A stretch of DNA of 7,411 nucleotides from DATKZS01 sp035527835 [NCBI: bacterium] (GTDB lineage Bacteria > RBG-13-61-14): the NCBI GenBank assembly GCA_035527835.1, contig DATKZS010000151.1:1-7411 (forward strand). Reading direction: 5' to 3'. The translations under genes and the position numbers were made by a program. This document shows positions 1 through 7,166 of this stretch, in pieces; positions within the stretch are counted from its first letter, which is position 1, and the number at the start of each line of letters is the position of its first letter. The notes beneath the pieces were generated by a model. The model was given only the letters and a program-made list of their open reading frames with translations, was not told where the DNA came from and ran no database searches.

Positions 1-18
1 GGGCCGCAAAGAAACATC

Positions 19-3000
19 ATGATTTACTTGGCGACCCTTGACGCTCTTGGCGTCTTGGCGGTTTTCTTAGCGCCTATTTTGGACAAGAGTGATATAACGT
101 CAGAAATGATGGAACGCGCGGAACACAATGGAAGCCGCTTCGAGCAGGCGGCCGGGTTTAGCCCGGATCGGGCGGACTATTACGCGGGCATTTTCATGCT
201 GGTCACGCTGGTGGTTTTTTTCGCGCCGGCGCTTTTGGGCGGCGGCGTGTTTTATTTCCGGGACATCTGCTCGGAGATCGTCCCGAAGCGTACGTTCCTG
301 GTTGGTTCGGGGTGGCGGGTATTATGGAACCCTTATACCTTTTTCGGTCTTCCGCTGGCGGCGAACATGCAGGAGGGCGCGTTTTACCCGCTGAATTTCA
401 TTTTTCACCTGGGGTGGGTGCCGCGGGCGCTGAGTTTTTACATCCCGCTGCATTTCGCCATCGGCCTGTTTTTCTGCTACGCGCTCTTGCGGGGCCTGAA
501 GCATTCGGCCGTCGCGGCGGCGGCGGGGGCGCTGGCGTTCGCTTACGGCGGTTTTTCCATGTCGCTGGGCAACCAGGTGGTGGTTCTGAACTCGGCGACG
601 TGGATCATGCCGCTCTTGTGGGCGGCGGCGCGGGCGTTACGGACGGGGCGCAAGGGGTTCGTGGTCTGGGCCGGTATTTTCTGGGCGGTGCAGGTCTTGG
701 GTGGCGAGCCGGAGATCGCGTATCTGTCGGGCCTGGTGCTGCTCATTTTCGTGGCGGGTCTGATCGTTTCCGGCGATCCGGGTCTATCCGTCAGGGATGC
801 GGCGCGGCGGGGCGTGATCGTCGCGGCGGGAGCGGGGGCGCTGGCGGTTGGCCTTTCCGCGGGGCAGTGGCTGCTCACGTTGGAGCTCACGGGCCTGTCG
901 AACCGGGCGGGCGGGCTTGGCCTGGAAGAAGTGATGAGGTGGTCGCTGGAGGTCAAGGCGCTGGCGACGCTGGTGGCGCCGAACTACATCATGGACCTTT
1001 CCACGAACAAGTGGTGGGCGCTCGGGTTCCGGAACTCGCAGCTGCCGTACCTGTTGTCGGTGTACCCGGGCGTGAGCGCCCTTTTTCTCGCCCTGCTCGG
1101 GCTCTCGCGCCGGCGGCGGGATGTATGGGTGTTCGCGGCCGGGTCGGTGACGTTCATCGTGCTGAGCCTGGGCGCGGCCGGGGGCCTTTATAAGATATTT
1201 TATTACGCGCTGCCGGGCTTTGACCGGTTCCGGTTCCCGGAGCGGATGATGTACGGGTTCGCGGCGCTGTTTCCGCTGCTGGTCGCCTCCGGGGTTACCA
1301 GGCTCCTGGAATGGGGGGGCGGCGCGAAGGAGGAAGGCGCGCCGTCTTCCAGGCGTTACATGATGTTACTCGGCTTCATGCTGCTGGCGGCGGCCTTGAT
1401 GGCGGTCGTGCTTTTTGTCCGCTCCCCCGCCGCTCCGCAAAGTTCGGCTGATTACTACGCGTATCATCTCGAGCTGTTGCGCCGGTCGGGACTTAGATCG
1501 GCCCTGTTCATCATTCTGAGCTGCGCCTTGCTGGTGATGACGCGGCTTTCCTCCCGGAGCATGGGCCGGCTGGCCGGCCTCGCGGTCTGCCTGGTCATTT
1601 TCCTGGACCTTTACTCGGCGCACCGCTACGTGTGCCCGACCACGGGCCCGGATTTTTATGACCTGAAGGGGAACCAGGCCCAGGGGCTTCCGGGCGGGGG
1701 CCGGGGGCTTCGGGTGCTGTTGTTTCTGCCGGACAGCCCGGCGGAGCTGAAGCTGGGCGCGGGGCGGACGGCCCTGGAGTTTTACCGCCAGGACCGGTTG
1801 CGCCTGCAGGGTTTTACCGCGCTCGAGCTCGGGATCAGGGAGGCGGGCAGCCGAAGCTCGTTTTACCCGGAAGACGTTGATAAGTGGATCACGCTTCTGA
1901 ACCGGATGCACGAGCGGCTGATGGCGCTGGGCGGGGTGCGGTGGGGTCTGAAGCCGGGCTACGCGCCGGTGGAGATCAAGGACGCGCTGCCGCGTGCGTT
2001 CGTGGCGCCGGAGGCGCGGTGGTTTCCGGACCAGGCCTCGGTGCTTAGGGCGCTTGAAGACCCGGGGTTTGACGGCAAGTCAGTCGCGTATCTTGAGGGC
2101 AGTCCTCCGAAGCAAGCGCCGCCGCGGCTGGACAACCTGTTCTGGCCGATGAAGATCATGCGGGACGATAACCAGGATGTGGAGGTCCTGGTCGAGAACA
2201 AGCACTCCGGTTACCTGGTTCTGCTTGATTCGTTTTATCCGGGCTGGCACGCCCGGGTGAACGGGAAGGAGGTCCCGATCTACCGGGCCAACGGCTTTTT
2301 CCGGGCGGTCCCGGTCGGGCAGGACGGGGGCCGGGTCGAGTTTTACTACCGTCCCGTTCGGTTGTGGGCGGGGCTGATACTCAGCGGTTCCTGCCTGCTG
2401 CTTTGCCTGGTGATATTGCTGAAGGGCCGGGCGGAGTTGGCGTGGTGGGCGGGCTGGGCGGTGATCCTGGTCATCCTGCCGATGGACGACGGCGGGACCA
2501 CGTATCTTCCGGTGACGGCCCTCCGGATCATGGCGCTGGTCATGTGCGCGGCCTGGGCGTGGCGGCCGGGCGCCTGGGTAGAGCCGCGTTTTTACCGGAC
2601 GCGGCTGGACGCCTGGATCATGGGTTTCTGGTTCCTGGCCGCGGTGGCGCTTTGGCGCAGCGCGTATTTTTACATCTCGTTTTACTGGTACCTCAACATC
2701 TTCACCCTGGTCCTGCTCTTCTACTTCACGGTGCAGTTCACGGCGGGCGAGGGCGCGGGCGCGCGGCGGGCGCGCGGTATTTTGCTGCTGCTGACCGCGG
2801 GGTACGCGGCGCAGGCGGCGTGGGCGGTGGCCGAGTCCGTGGGCAAGGCCGAGCGGGCGTCGGCGGGGTATTTTAACCCGGGTTTTTTGGCGGGGGCGCT
2901 GATGGCGGTGAGCCCGTATGCGCTGGCCCGGGCGCTTGGGGCGGCCAGGCAATGGGCCGCCCGCCCGGAGGGGCGGGAAGGGATCGCGGCCAAGGCCTCT

Positions 3001-4506
3001 CCCACCGTGTTTTGGGCGGCCGTGTTTTTGCTGCTGGGCGCGGGGATCGTGGCCACCCAGAGCCGGGCGGTGGTGGTCTGGCCGGCGGCGCTCATGCTGG
3101 TGGGCCTGCCGGGGGTGGAGGGGGTGCTGACGGCGCGGGGGTACTCGGCCGGGCGGGCGCGGCGGCTGGCGCTGGGGACGCTGGCGGGAGGCCTGGCGGC
3201 CGCGGCCGTGGCGCTGGCGGTGGTCCCGAACCCGTTAAAGGAGCGGGCGCGCATTATCGGGCATGACCCGTACGCCTTCGAGCGGGTGCGCATCTGGGAG
3301 AGCGGTCTTCGGATGATCAAGGACCACCCGCTGGGCACGGGTCTCGGGATGTACAAGTATTATTTTCATCCTTACAATTTTCCGGTGGACCAGGTGATGG
3401 CGGGCCGGTACGAAAAGCGCGCAACGGACGCGCACCACGAATACATCGGGCTGGCTGCGGAGATGAGCCCGCTGGCGCCGCTGCTGCTTATCGTTTTGGC
3501 GGTCATGCTGGTGCTGGGCGGGTGGAAGGCGGGCCGGGCCGGGCCGCGTCAAGCCGAGGTCCTGGGCGCGGCGGCGGGGGTCCTGGCCATCGCGCTGCAC
3601 GCTTGGTTCGACTCGAACCTGCACAACCACTCGATCGCGGTGCTGGCGGTGGTCCTTTCGGGCCTGTTGGTGAGCGAGCTCGGGCGGGGGAGGGACCAGT
3701 GGACGTTTCCGCTCACTCCGGGCGCGCGCGGCAAATGGCCGATCCGCGTCTTGTTCGCCCTGCTCCTGGCCGGAGGGACCGCGGGCTATGGTTACCTGGG
3801 CTGGAGCTACGGCCTTATGTTCAAGGCCTCGGAGGAGCCTGACCCGGAGGCCGCGATGCTCCGGCTCCTGGATACGGCCAAGTACGCGGCGGGCAACGCC
3901 ACGCACTTCAAACAACTGGCCCAGGAGCTTTCCGCCCAGTACCTGAGCTCCGGGAACCTCGATCTTCTGAGCCAGGCGCTCAAGGCGGAGGACACGGGAA
4001 TCCGGCTCAACCCGGCGGACCCGGGGCTTAGGGAGCTCCGGGGCAAGAGCCTGTTCGAGCTGTACCGGGCCACCGGCCAGGCCGCGCTGCTTGATCGGGC
4101 GCGCGCGGCCTTTAACGAGGCGCTGGCCCGGGACCCGTTCGACGTGGACTCGGTGCTGAGCCTGGCCACGCTCGCGCGGCGGGCGGGCGGCCGGGAAGAG
4201 GAGGTCAAGCTGCTGGGCCGGGCGCTGGAGCTGGAGCCGTACGACCTGGCGGCGCGGCTCCGGCTGGCTCGGGCCCTCTTCGAATCCGGGCAAAAGGCGG
4301 AGGCCCGCCAACAGATGGAGGAGCTCGCGTCCCGGCGAAGGGAGATCATGGAGAGGGAGCGGGAGAAGCCCGCGGCCTTTGTGACGGCTTACCGGCAAAA
4401 GCGGATCAGGGTGGACGAGAACGAGCTCGCGGAGCTGCAACGGTTGGTAAGGGATGCCGCGGCGGGGCCGGGACCGCGGGGCAAGGTGAACCGGGCCGCG
4501 CCATGA
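19..4506 (+). CDS. YfhO-type glycosyltransferase / O-antigen ligase-like / TPR fusion membrane protein
   Basis: Three parts in order in 1495 residues. (1) About 57-802 is YfhO-like: a first membrane helix, then YFRD with Asp82 in the first outer loop, WNPYTFFGLP from W103, a GGEPEIA segment, PGFDRFRFPER from P399, about a dozen helices, a soluble region, then the family's terminal signature FYPGWHARVNGKEV (W743) and FYYRPVRLWAG (F775) before a last helix. (2) About 808-1266 is an O-antigen ligase/polymerase-like membrane domain with TQSR (1013-1016), RVRIW (1089-1093), GTGLG (1106-1110) and AHHEY (His1139, His1140) in a large outer loop. (3) About 1275-1440 is TPR-like helices, then a charged helical tail. 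Known YfhO proteins work with CsbB-type enzymes to add sugars from polyprenyl phosphate outside the membrane; WaaL/Wzy enzymes move or polymerise polyprenyl-diphosphate glycans. The exact substrate is unknown. The fusion is unusual. The frame is open to base 1, so the true start is uncertain: 19, 106 and 109 are candidates. Confidence 0.85.
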   Translation: MIYLATLDALGVLAVFLAPILDKSDITSEMMERAEHNGSRFEQAAGFSPDRADYYAGIFMLVTLVVFFAPALLGGGVFYFRDICSEIVPKRTFLVGSGWRVLWNPYTFFGLPLAANMQEGAFYPLNFIFHLGWVPRALSFYIPLHFAIGLFFCYALLRGLKHSAVAAAAGALAFAYGGFSMSLGNQVVVLNSATWIMPLLWAAARALRTGRKGFVVWAGIFWAVQVLGGEPEIAYLSGLVLLIFVAGLIVSGDPGLSVRDAARRGVIVAAGAGALAVGLSAGQWLLTLELTGLSNRAGGLGLEEVMRWSLEVKALATLVAPNYIMDLSTNKWWALGFRNSQLPYLLSVYPGVSALFLALLGLSRRRRDVWVFAAGSVTFIVLSLGAAGGLYKIFYYALPGFDRFRFPERMMYGFAALFPLLVASGVTRLLEWGGGAKEEGAPSSRRYMMLLGFMLLAAALMAVVLFVRSPAAPQSSADYYAYHLELLRRSGLRSALFIILSCALLVMTRLSSRSMGRLAGLAVCLVIFLDLYSAHRYVCPTTGPDFYDLKGNQAQGLPGGGRGLRVLLFLPDSPAELKLGAGRTALEFYRQDRLRLQGFTALELGIREAGSRSSFYPEDVDKWITLLNRMHERLMALGGVRWGLKPGYAPVEIKDALPRAFVAPEARWFPDQASVLRALEDPGFDGKSVAYLEGSPPKQAPPRLDNLFWPMKIMRDDNQDVEVLVENKHSGYLVLLDSFYPGWHARVNGKEVPIYRANGFFRAVPVGQDGGRVEFYYRPVRLWAGLILSGSCLLLCLVILLKGRAELAWWAGWAVILVILPMDDGGTTYLPVTALRIMALVMCAAWAWRPGAWVEPRFYRTRLDAWIMGFWFLAAVALWRSAYFYISFYWYLNIFTLVLLFYFTVQFTAGEGAGARRARGILLLLTAGYAAQAAWAVAESVGKAERASAGYFNPGFLAGALMAVSPYALARALGAARQWAARPEGREGIAAKASPTVFWAAVFLLLGAGIVATQSRAVVVWPAALMLVGLPGVEGVLTARGYSAGRARRLALGTLAGGLAAAAVALAVVPNPLKERARIIGHDPYAFERVRIWESGLRMIKDHPLGTGLGMYKYYFHPYNFPVDQVMAGRYEKRATDAHHEYIGLAAEMSPLAPLLLIVLAVMLVLGGWKAGRAGPRQAEVLGAAAGVLAIALHAWFDSNLHNHSIAVLAVVLSGLLVSELGRGRDQWTFPLTPGARGKWPIRVLFALLLAGGTAGYGYLGWSYGLMFKASEEPDPEAAMLRLLDTAKYAAGNATHFKQLAQELSAQYLSSGNLDLLSQALKAEDTGIRLNPADPGLRELRGKSLFELYRATGQAALLDRARAAFNEALARDPFDVDSVLSLATLARRAGGREEEVKLLGRALELEPYDLAARLRLARALFESGQKAEARQQMEELASRRREIMEREREKPAAFVTAYRQKRIRVDENELAELQRLVRDAAAGPGPRGKVNRAAP

Positions 4507-4523
4507 CATACAATAAACGATAA
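4503..4523 (+). other. six-codon mini-ORF bridging two genes (possible translational coupling)
   Basis: The ATG at 4503 overlaps the TGA stop of the upstream gene (ATGA). It opens a frame reading MTYNKR that ends at TAA 4521-4523. The last base of that TAA is the first base of the next gene's ATG (TAATG). No Shine-Dalgarno-like sequence precedes 4523. Ribosomes finishing the large gene could reinitiate on this short frame and again at 4523. The overlaps are seen directly; the coupling role is inference, and such an arrangement could arise by chance. Confidence 0.35.
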
Positions 4524-5422
4524 TGGGCAAACGTGTTGCCATAGCGCTTTTTCTGCTGGCGGCGGTCCTGGAGTTGCAGCGGGAGGTTGACGTGCTGAAA
4601 ACGGATTTCATCTTGACGGCGAACCGTCCGTTCGTGCCGCCGCTGGCCCAGGGGGTGAAGCTGGCGTCGCTGGGATACCAGACGGTGGTGGCGGACATGT
4701 ACTGGCTGCGGACCATCCAGTACCGCTCGGCCCGCGACGACCGCAAGCAGTATCCGGCGGACCTTTACGCGATGGGTGATTTCATCACGGACCTCGACCC
4801 GCGCTACCACCTGGTTTATTTTTTCACGGGGCTGAACATCATGTTCGAGGGCGGCCCCAAGGAGCAGGTCATCGCGATCCTGCAAAAGGGCGAGAAGAAC
4901 TGCCCGGACTATTGGCGGACGCCTTTTTTGCTGGGTTTTTATTATTTCATGATATTGGAGGACTACGAGGACGCGGCGGCGCATCTGGAAAAGACGGCGG
5001 AGATCACCAAAAATAAATTTCACTCGCTGCTGGCGGCGCGGGTGCGGGCCATGGGGGGCGACCCGGAGACGGCCATCGCTTTTCTCGATGAGATGAAGAA
5101 GCAGACGCAGGACGCGCGGAGCATCCGGCTCTTTGACCGGCGGATCCAACAGTTGCAGGCGAAGGTCCTGGAGGGGAAGCTGAGCGCGCTGGTGGAGGAG
5201 TATCACGCGCGGCGGGGCTCGTATCCGTCGGACTTCGAGGACCTGGTGGCGGCGGGCCTGCTCCGCCAGGTCCCGCCTCATCCGGTTCCGGGCCATGCGT
5301 TCGTCTATGACGCGGAGAAGAAGATAGTAGGGAGCGATCCGCCGCTCGACCTCGAGGTCCACGATTTCTGGAAGCTCAAGCACCGCCGCCAGGCCTGGGC
5401 CGATCCGGGGGAAGGAGGATGA
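4523..5422 (+). CDS. signal-anchored TPR-like protein of unknown function
   Basis: This 299-residue protein starts with MGKR and a short hydrophobic stretch (about residues 4-18), which suggests a signal anchor and export to the periplasm. Residues about 33-63 carry a motif rich in LASLGYQ, VVADMYWLR and IQY. A LDPRYHLVYFFTGL segment begins at L91. Both resemble a family of TPR proteins found near ABC transporters and glycan genes in deltaproteobacteria and candidate phyla (recalled, not searched). Residues about 112-210 are helical TPR-like repeats (LLGFYYF, EDYEDAAAHLEKTAE, GDPETAIAFLDEM). Residues about 216-272 form a separate end piece with the pattern L...VEEYHARRGSYPSDFEDLV..GLL..VPPHP....FVYD, similar to the C-terminal part of type II pseudopilin-like proteins. 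The stop lies two bases before the ATPase start, so the genes are probably co-translated. Its likely role is a scaffold or partner; no catalytic residues are recognised. Confidence 0.8.
   Translation: MGKRVAIALFLLAAVLELQREVDVLKTDFILTANRPFVPPLAQGVKLASLGYQTVVADMYWLRTIQYRSARDDRKQYPADLYAMGDFITDLDPRYHLVYFFTGLNIMFEGGPKEQVIAILQKGEKNCPDYWRTPFLLGFYYFMILEDYEDAAAHLEKTAEITKNKFHSLLAARVRAMGGDPETAIAFLDEMKKQTQDARSIRLFDRRIQQLQAKVLEGKLSALVEEYHARRGSYPSDFEDLVAAGLLRQVPPHPVPGHAFVYDAEKKIVGSDPPLDLEVHDFWKLKHRRQAWADPGEGG
5412..5418 (+). promoter_or_regulatory. strong ribosome binding site that decides the ATPase start
   Basis: AAGGAGG lies here, inside the last codons of the upstream gene. It sits six bases before the ATG at 5425 but directly abuts the ATG at 5419, so 5425 is the preferred start. 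The permease start at 6390 has the same six-base spacing from its own GGAGG, which supports this choice. Confidence 0.75.
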
Positions 5423-5424
5423 CC

Positions 5425-6393
5425 ATGTCCGGCATGGACCATGAAGCGGTGATCAGCATTCGCGGCCTGACCAAGACCTTTTACCTGGGCTTTTTCCGGC
5501 GCAAGGTGGAGGCGCTCCGGGGGGTTGACCTCACGGTGCGGCCGAATGAGATCCTCGGGTTCCTGGGGCCGAACGGCGCGGGCAAGACGACGACGATCAA
5601 GGTCCTGATGGGGATCATCTATCCGAGCTCGGGCGGGGCCTCGATTCTGGGGGCGCCGGTGGGAGACGTGAAGACCAAGCAGCGGATCGGGTTCCTGCCG
5701 GAGCAGCCGTACTTTTATGATTATTTGAAGGGCCGCGAGTTCCTGGATTTTTACGCGCGGATCCACGGGCTCAAGTCCGCGGAGCGCAAGCGCAGGGTGA
5801 AGGAGCTGATGGAGCGGGTGGGGGTGGCCTACGCCGCGGACCTGCCGCTGCGCAAGTACTCGAAGGGGATGCTGCAGCGGGTGGGTCTGGCGCAGGCGCT
5901 GCTTGGCGACCCGGAGGTGGTGATCCTCGATGAGCCGATGTCGGGTCTCGACCCGCTCGGCCGGCGCGACATCCGGGAGATCATCTTCGGCCTGAAGGAG
6001 GAGGGCAAGACGATTTTTTTCAGCACTCACATCCTTCCCGACGTGGAGCAGATTTGCGACCGGGTGTGCATCATCCATAAGGGCAAGATCCGGGACACGG
6101 GGACCCTCTCGGAGATTCTGAAGCCGGGGGTGGAGATGGTGGACCTCCAGTTTTCGGACCTTGACGACGCGGGGGCTATGGAGCTGGGCTCGCTCTCCGG
6201 CCGTTTCCCGGGGCTCCGGGTGATCCGGAAGGGCGGGCTTTGCCTGGTGAGCGTTCCGGGCTGGGAGGCCGCGGACGAGGCCGAGAGAGTGGGCCGGGAC
6301 CGGGGCGGACGCCTGGTGATGCTCGCGCCGCAAAAGGAGACGCTGGAGAACTTTTTCCTCCGCGAGATCGCCGAAGGGGGAGGGAAGTCATGA
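5425..6393 (+). CDS. ABC transporter ATP-binding protein (ABC-2 exporter type)
   Basis: This is a complete ABC ATPase of 322 residues counted from 5425. Visible motifs are Walker [10 protein letters not shown] (48-56, Lys54), Q-loop Gln94 in FLPEQP, signature YSKGMLQR (Ser146-Gly148), Walker B VVILDEP (Asp169, Glu170), D-loop SGLD (173-176) and switch His202 in STHIL. The SKGM form of the signature and the tail of about 90 residues ending in [11 protein letters not shown] are typical of ATPases that pair with ABC-2 permeases such as the NosF or GldA types. It would sit on the inner side of the membrane and power export by the permease encoded next, whose ATG overlaps its stop (ATGA). It lacks an obvious Wzt-like carbohydrate-binding domain, so a classical O-antigen exporter is less likely. 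An upstream in-frame ATG at 5419 would give 324 residues, but it has no room for the ribosome binding site. The substrate is unknown. Confidence 0.95.
   Translation: MSGMDHEAVISIRGLTKTFYLGFFRRKVEALRGVDLTVRPNEILGFLGPNGAGKTTTIKVLMGIIYPSSGGASILGAPVGDVKTKQRIGFLPEQPYFYDYLKGREFLDFYARIHGLKSAERKRRVKELMERVGVAYAADLPLRKYSKGMLQRVGLAQALLGDPEVVILDEPMSGLDPLGRRDIREIIFGLKEEGKTIFFSTHILPDVEQICDRVCIIHKGKIRDTGTLSEILKPGVEMVDLQFSDLDDAGAMELGSLSGRFPGLRVIRKGGLCLVSVPGWEAADEAERVGRDRGGRLVMLAPQKETLENFFLREIAEGGGKS
6379..6383 (+). promoter_or_regulatory. ribosome binding site of the permease gene
   Basis: GGAGG within a purine-rich run lies six bases before the ATG at 6390, inside the end of the ATPase gene. It supports 6390 as the start rather than the longer in-frame ATG at 6240, which lies deep inside the ATPase gene. 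Confidence 0.7.
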
Positions 6394-7166
6394 AGCTGTG
6401 GGCGATCGCTTACAACACGTTTAGGGAGGCCATCCGGGACCGCGTGCTCTACAATCTGCTGGCGTTCGCGGTGCTGATGATCGGGCTGGCGGTGGCGCTG
6501 GGCCGCTTGTCCATCGCGGAACGGGCGCGGATCACGGTGGACGTCGGGCTGTTCTCGATCTCCATCTTCGGCGTGCTCATGGCGATCTTCCTGGGCATCG
6601 GGCTGGTGAGCAAGGAGATCGAGAAGAAGACGATCTATACCCTGATCGCGAAGCCGGTGCCGCGCTGCCTCTTCATCCTGGGCCGCTTCTGCGGGCTGAT
6701 GATCACCATCGGCGTGAACATGGTGATCATGACGGCGGCGTTCGTGGTGGTGCTGTGGTACAACCGGGAGGCGCCGGGGTGGCCGCTGACCTGGCCCATC
6801 GGACAGGCCATCATCATGACCTATGTCGAGCTCGGGATCATCACCGCCGCGGCCATGGTCTTCTCCACCTTCAGCACCCCGACCCTCTCCGCCATCTTCA
6901 CGCTGTGCTTCGTGGTGATCGGAAGGCTCACCGCCGGGCTCAAGCTCCTGATCTCCAGGGAACAGAGCCCGGCGGCGTGGTGGGCCGCGGACATCCTTTA
7001 TTACCTGGTGCCCAACCTCACCAACTACGTGCGCATCGAGGCCGCGGTGTACGGCGAAGGGCTCGCGCCCGACCTGTTCCTCAGGATCATCTTGATCGGC
7101 GCGCTCACCGCCGCCTTCCTCCTCGCCATCGCCATCGCCATTTTTCAAAGGCGGAATTTTGTCTGA
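6390..7166 (+). CDS. ABC-2 type transporter permease
   Basis: The 258-residue protein begins [22 protein letters not shown], a common N-terminus of ABC-2 permeases in which an amphipathic helix leads into the first membrane helix. About six hydrophobic helices follow. After the second comes the signature KEIEKKTIYTLIAKPVPR and then FILGRF, typical of the NosY/GldF-like ABC-2 group. The last helix ends in FQRRNFV, also typical of this group. Length matches the usual 250-280 residues. It would form the membrane channel for the ATPase encoded immediately upstream, probably as a dimer, and export an unknown substrate. Its stop overlaps the TTG start of the next gene by eight bases. The sequence does not resemble the Wzm O-antigen exporter closely enough to assign that role. 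Confidence 0.92.
   Translation: MKLWAIAYNTFREAIRDRVLYNLLAFAVLMIGLAVALGRLSIAERARITVDVGLFSISIFGVLMAIFLGIGLVSKEIEKKTIYTLIAKPVPRCLFILGRFCGLMITIGVNMVIMTAAFVVVLWYNREAPGWPLTWPIGQAIIMTYVELGIITAAAMVFSTFSTPTLSAIFTLCFVVIGRLTAGLKLLISREQSPAAWWAADILYYLVPNLTNYVRIEAAVYGEGLAPDLFLRIILIGALTAAFLLAIAIAIFQRRNFV
7147..7154 (+). promoter_or_regulatory. probable ribosome binding site for the TTG-started gene
   Basis: AAAGGCGG lies inside the last codons of the permease gene. Its AAAGG core ends seven bases before the TTG at 7159. This is a reasonable though not perfect Shine-Dalgarno match, and it supports that rare start codon. Confidence 0.5.

Noticed and set aside
93-98. TATAAC as a possible promoter -10 box
   Set aside because: No -35 element lies at a normal distance, and the site is inside or just before an uncertain gene start.
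312-1193. A 293-codon plus-strand frame inside the YfhO part
   Set aside because: It is an out-of-frame Gly/Ala/Arg-rich sequence with no domain, while the main frame shows clear YfhO motifs.
2960-2977. Perfect 7-bp GC hairpin (CCCGCCC, loop GGAG, GGGCGGG)
   Set aside because: It lies inside the coding region of the fusion, in a short charged loop, and has no T-tract after it, so it is not a credible terminator.
3235-4746. A 503-codon open frame on the minus strand
   Set aside because: It is antisense to the ligase/TPR coding region and spans a gene boundary. Its product is rich in Arg, Pro, Gln and His with no recognisable domain, as expected for a GC-rich shadow.
6240-6389. Longer start for the permease
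   Set aside because: The extra 50 residues are a Gly/Arg-rich sequence inside the ATPase gene, whereas 6390 has a good ribosome binding site and a typical permease N-terminus.
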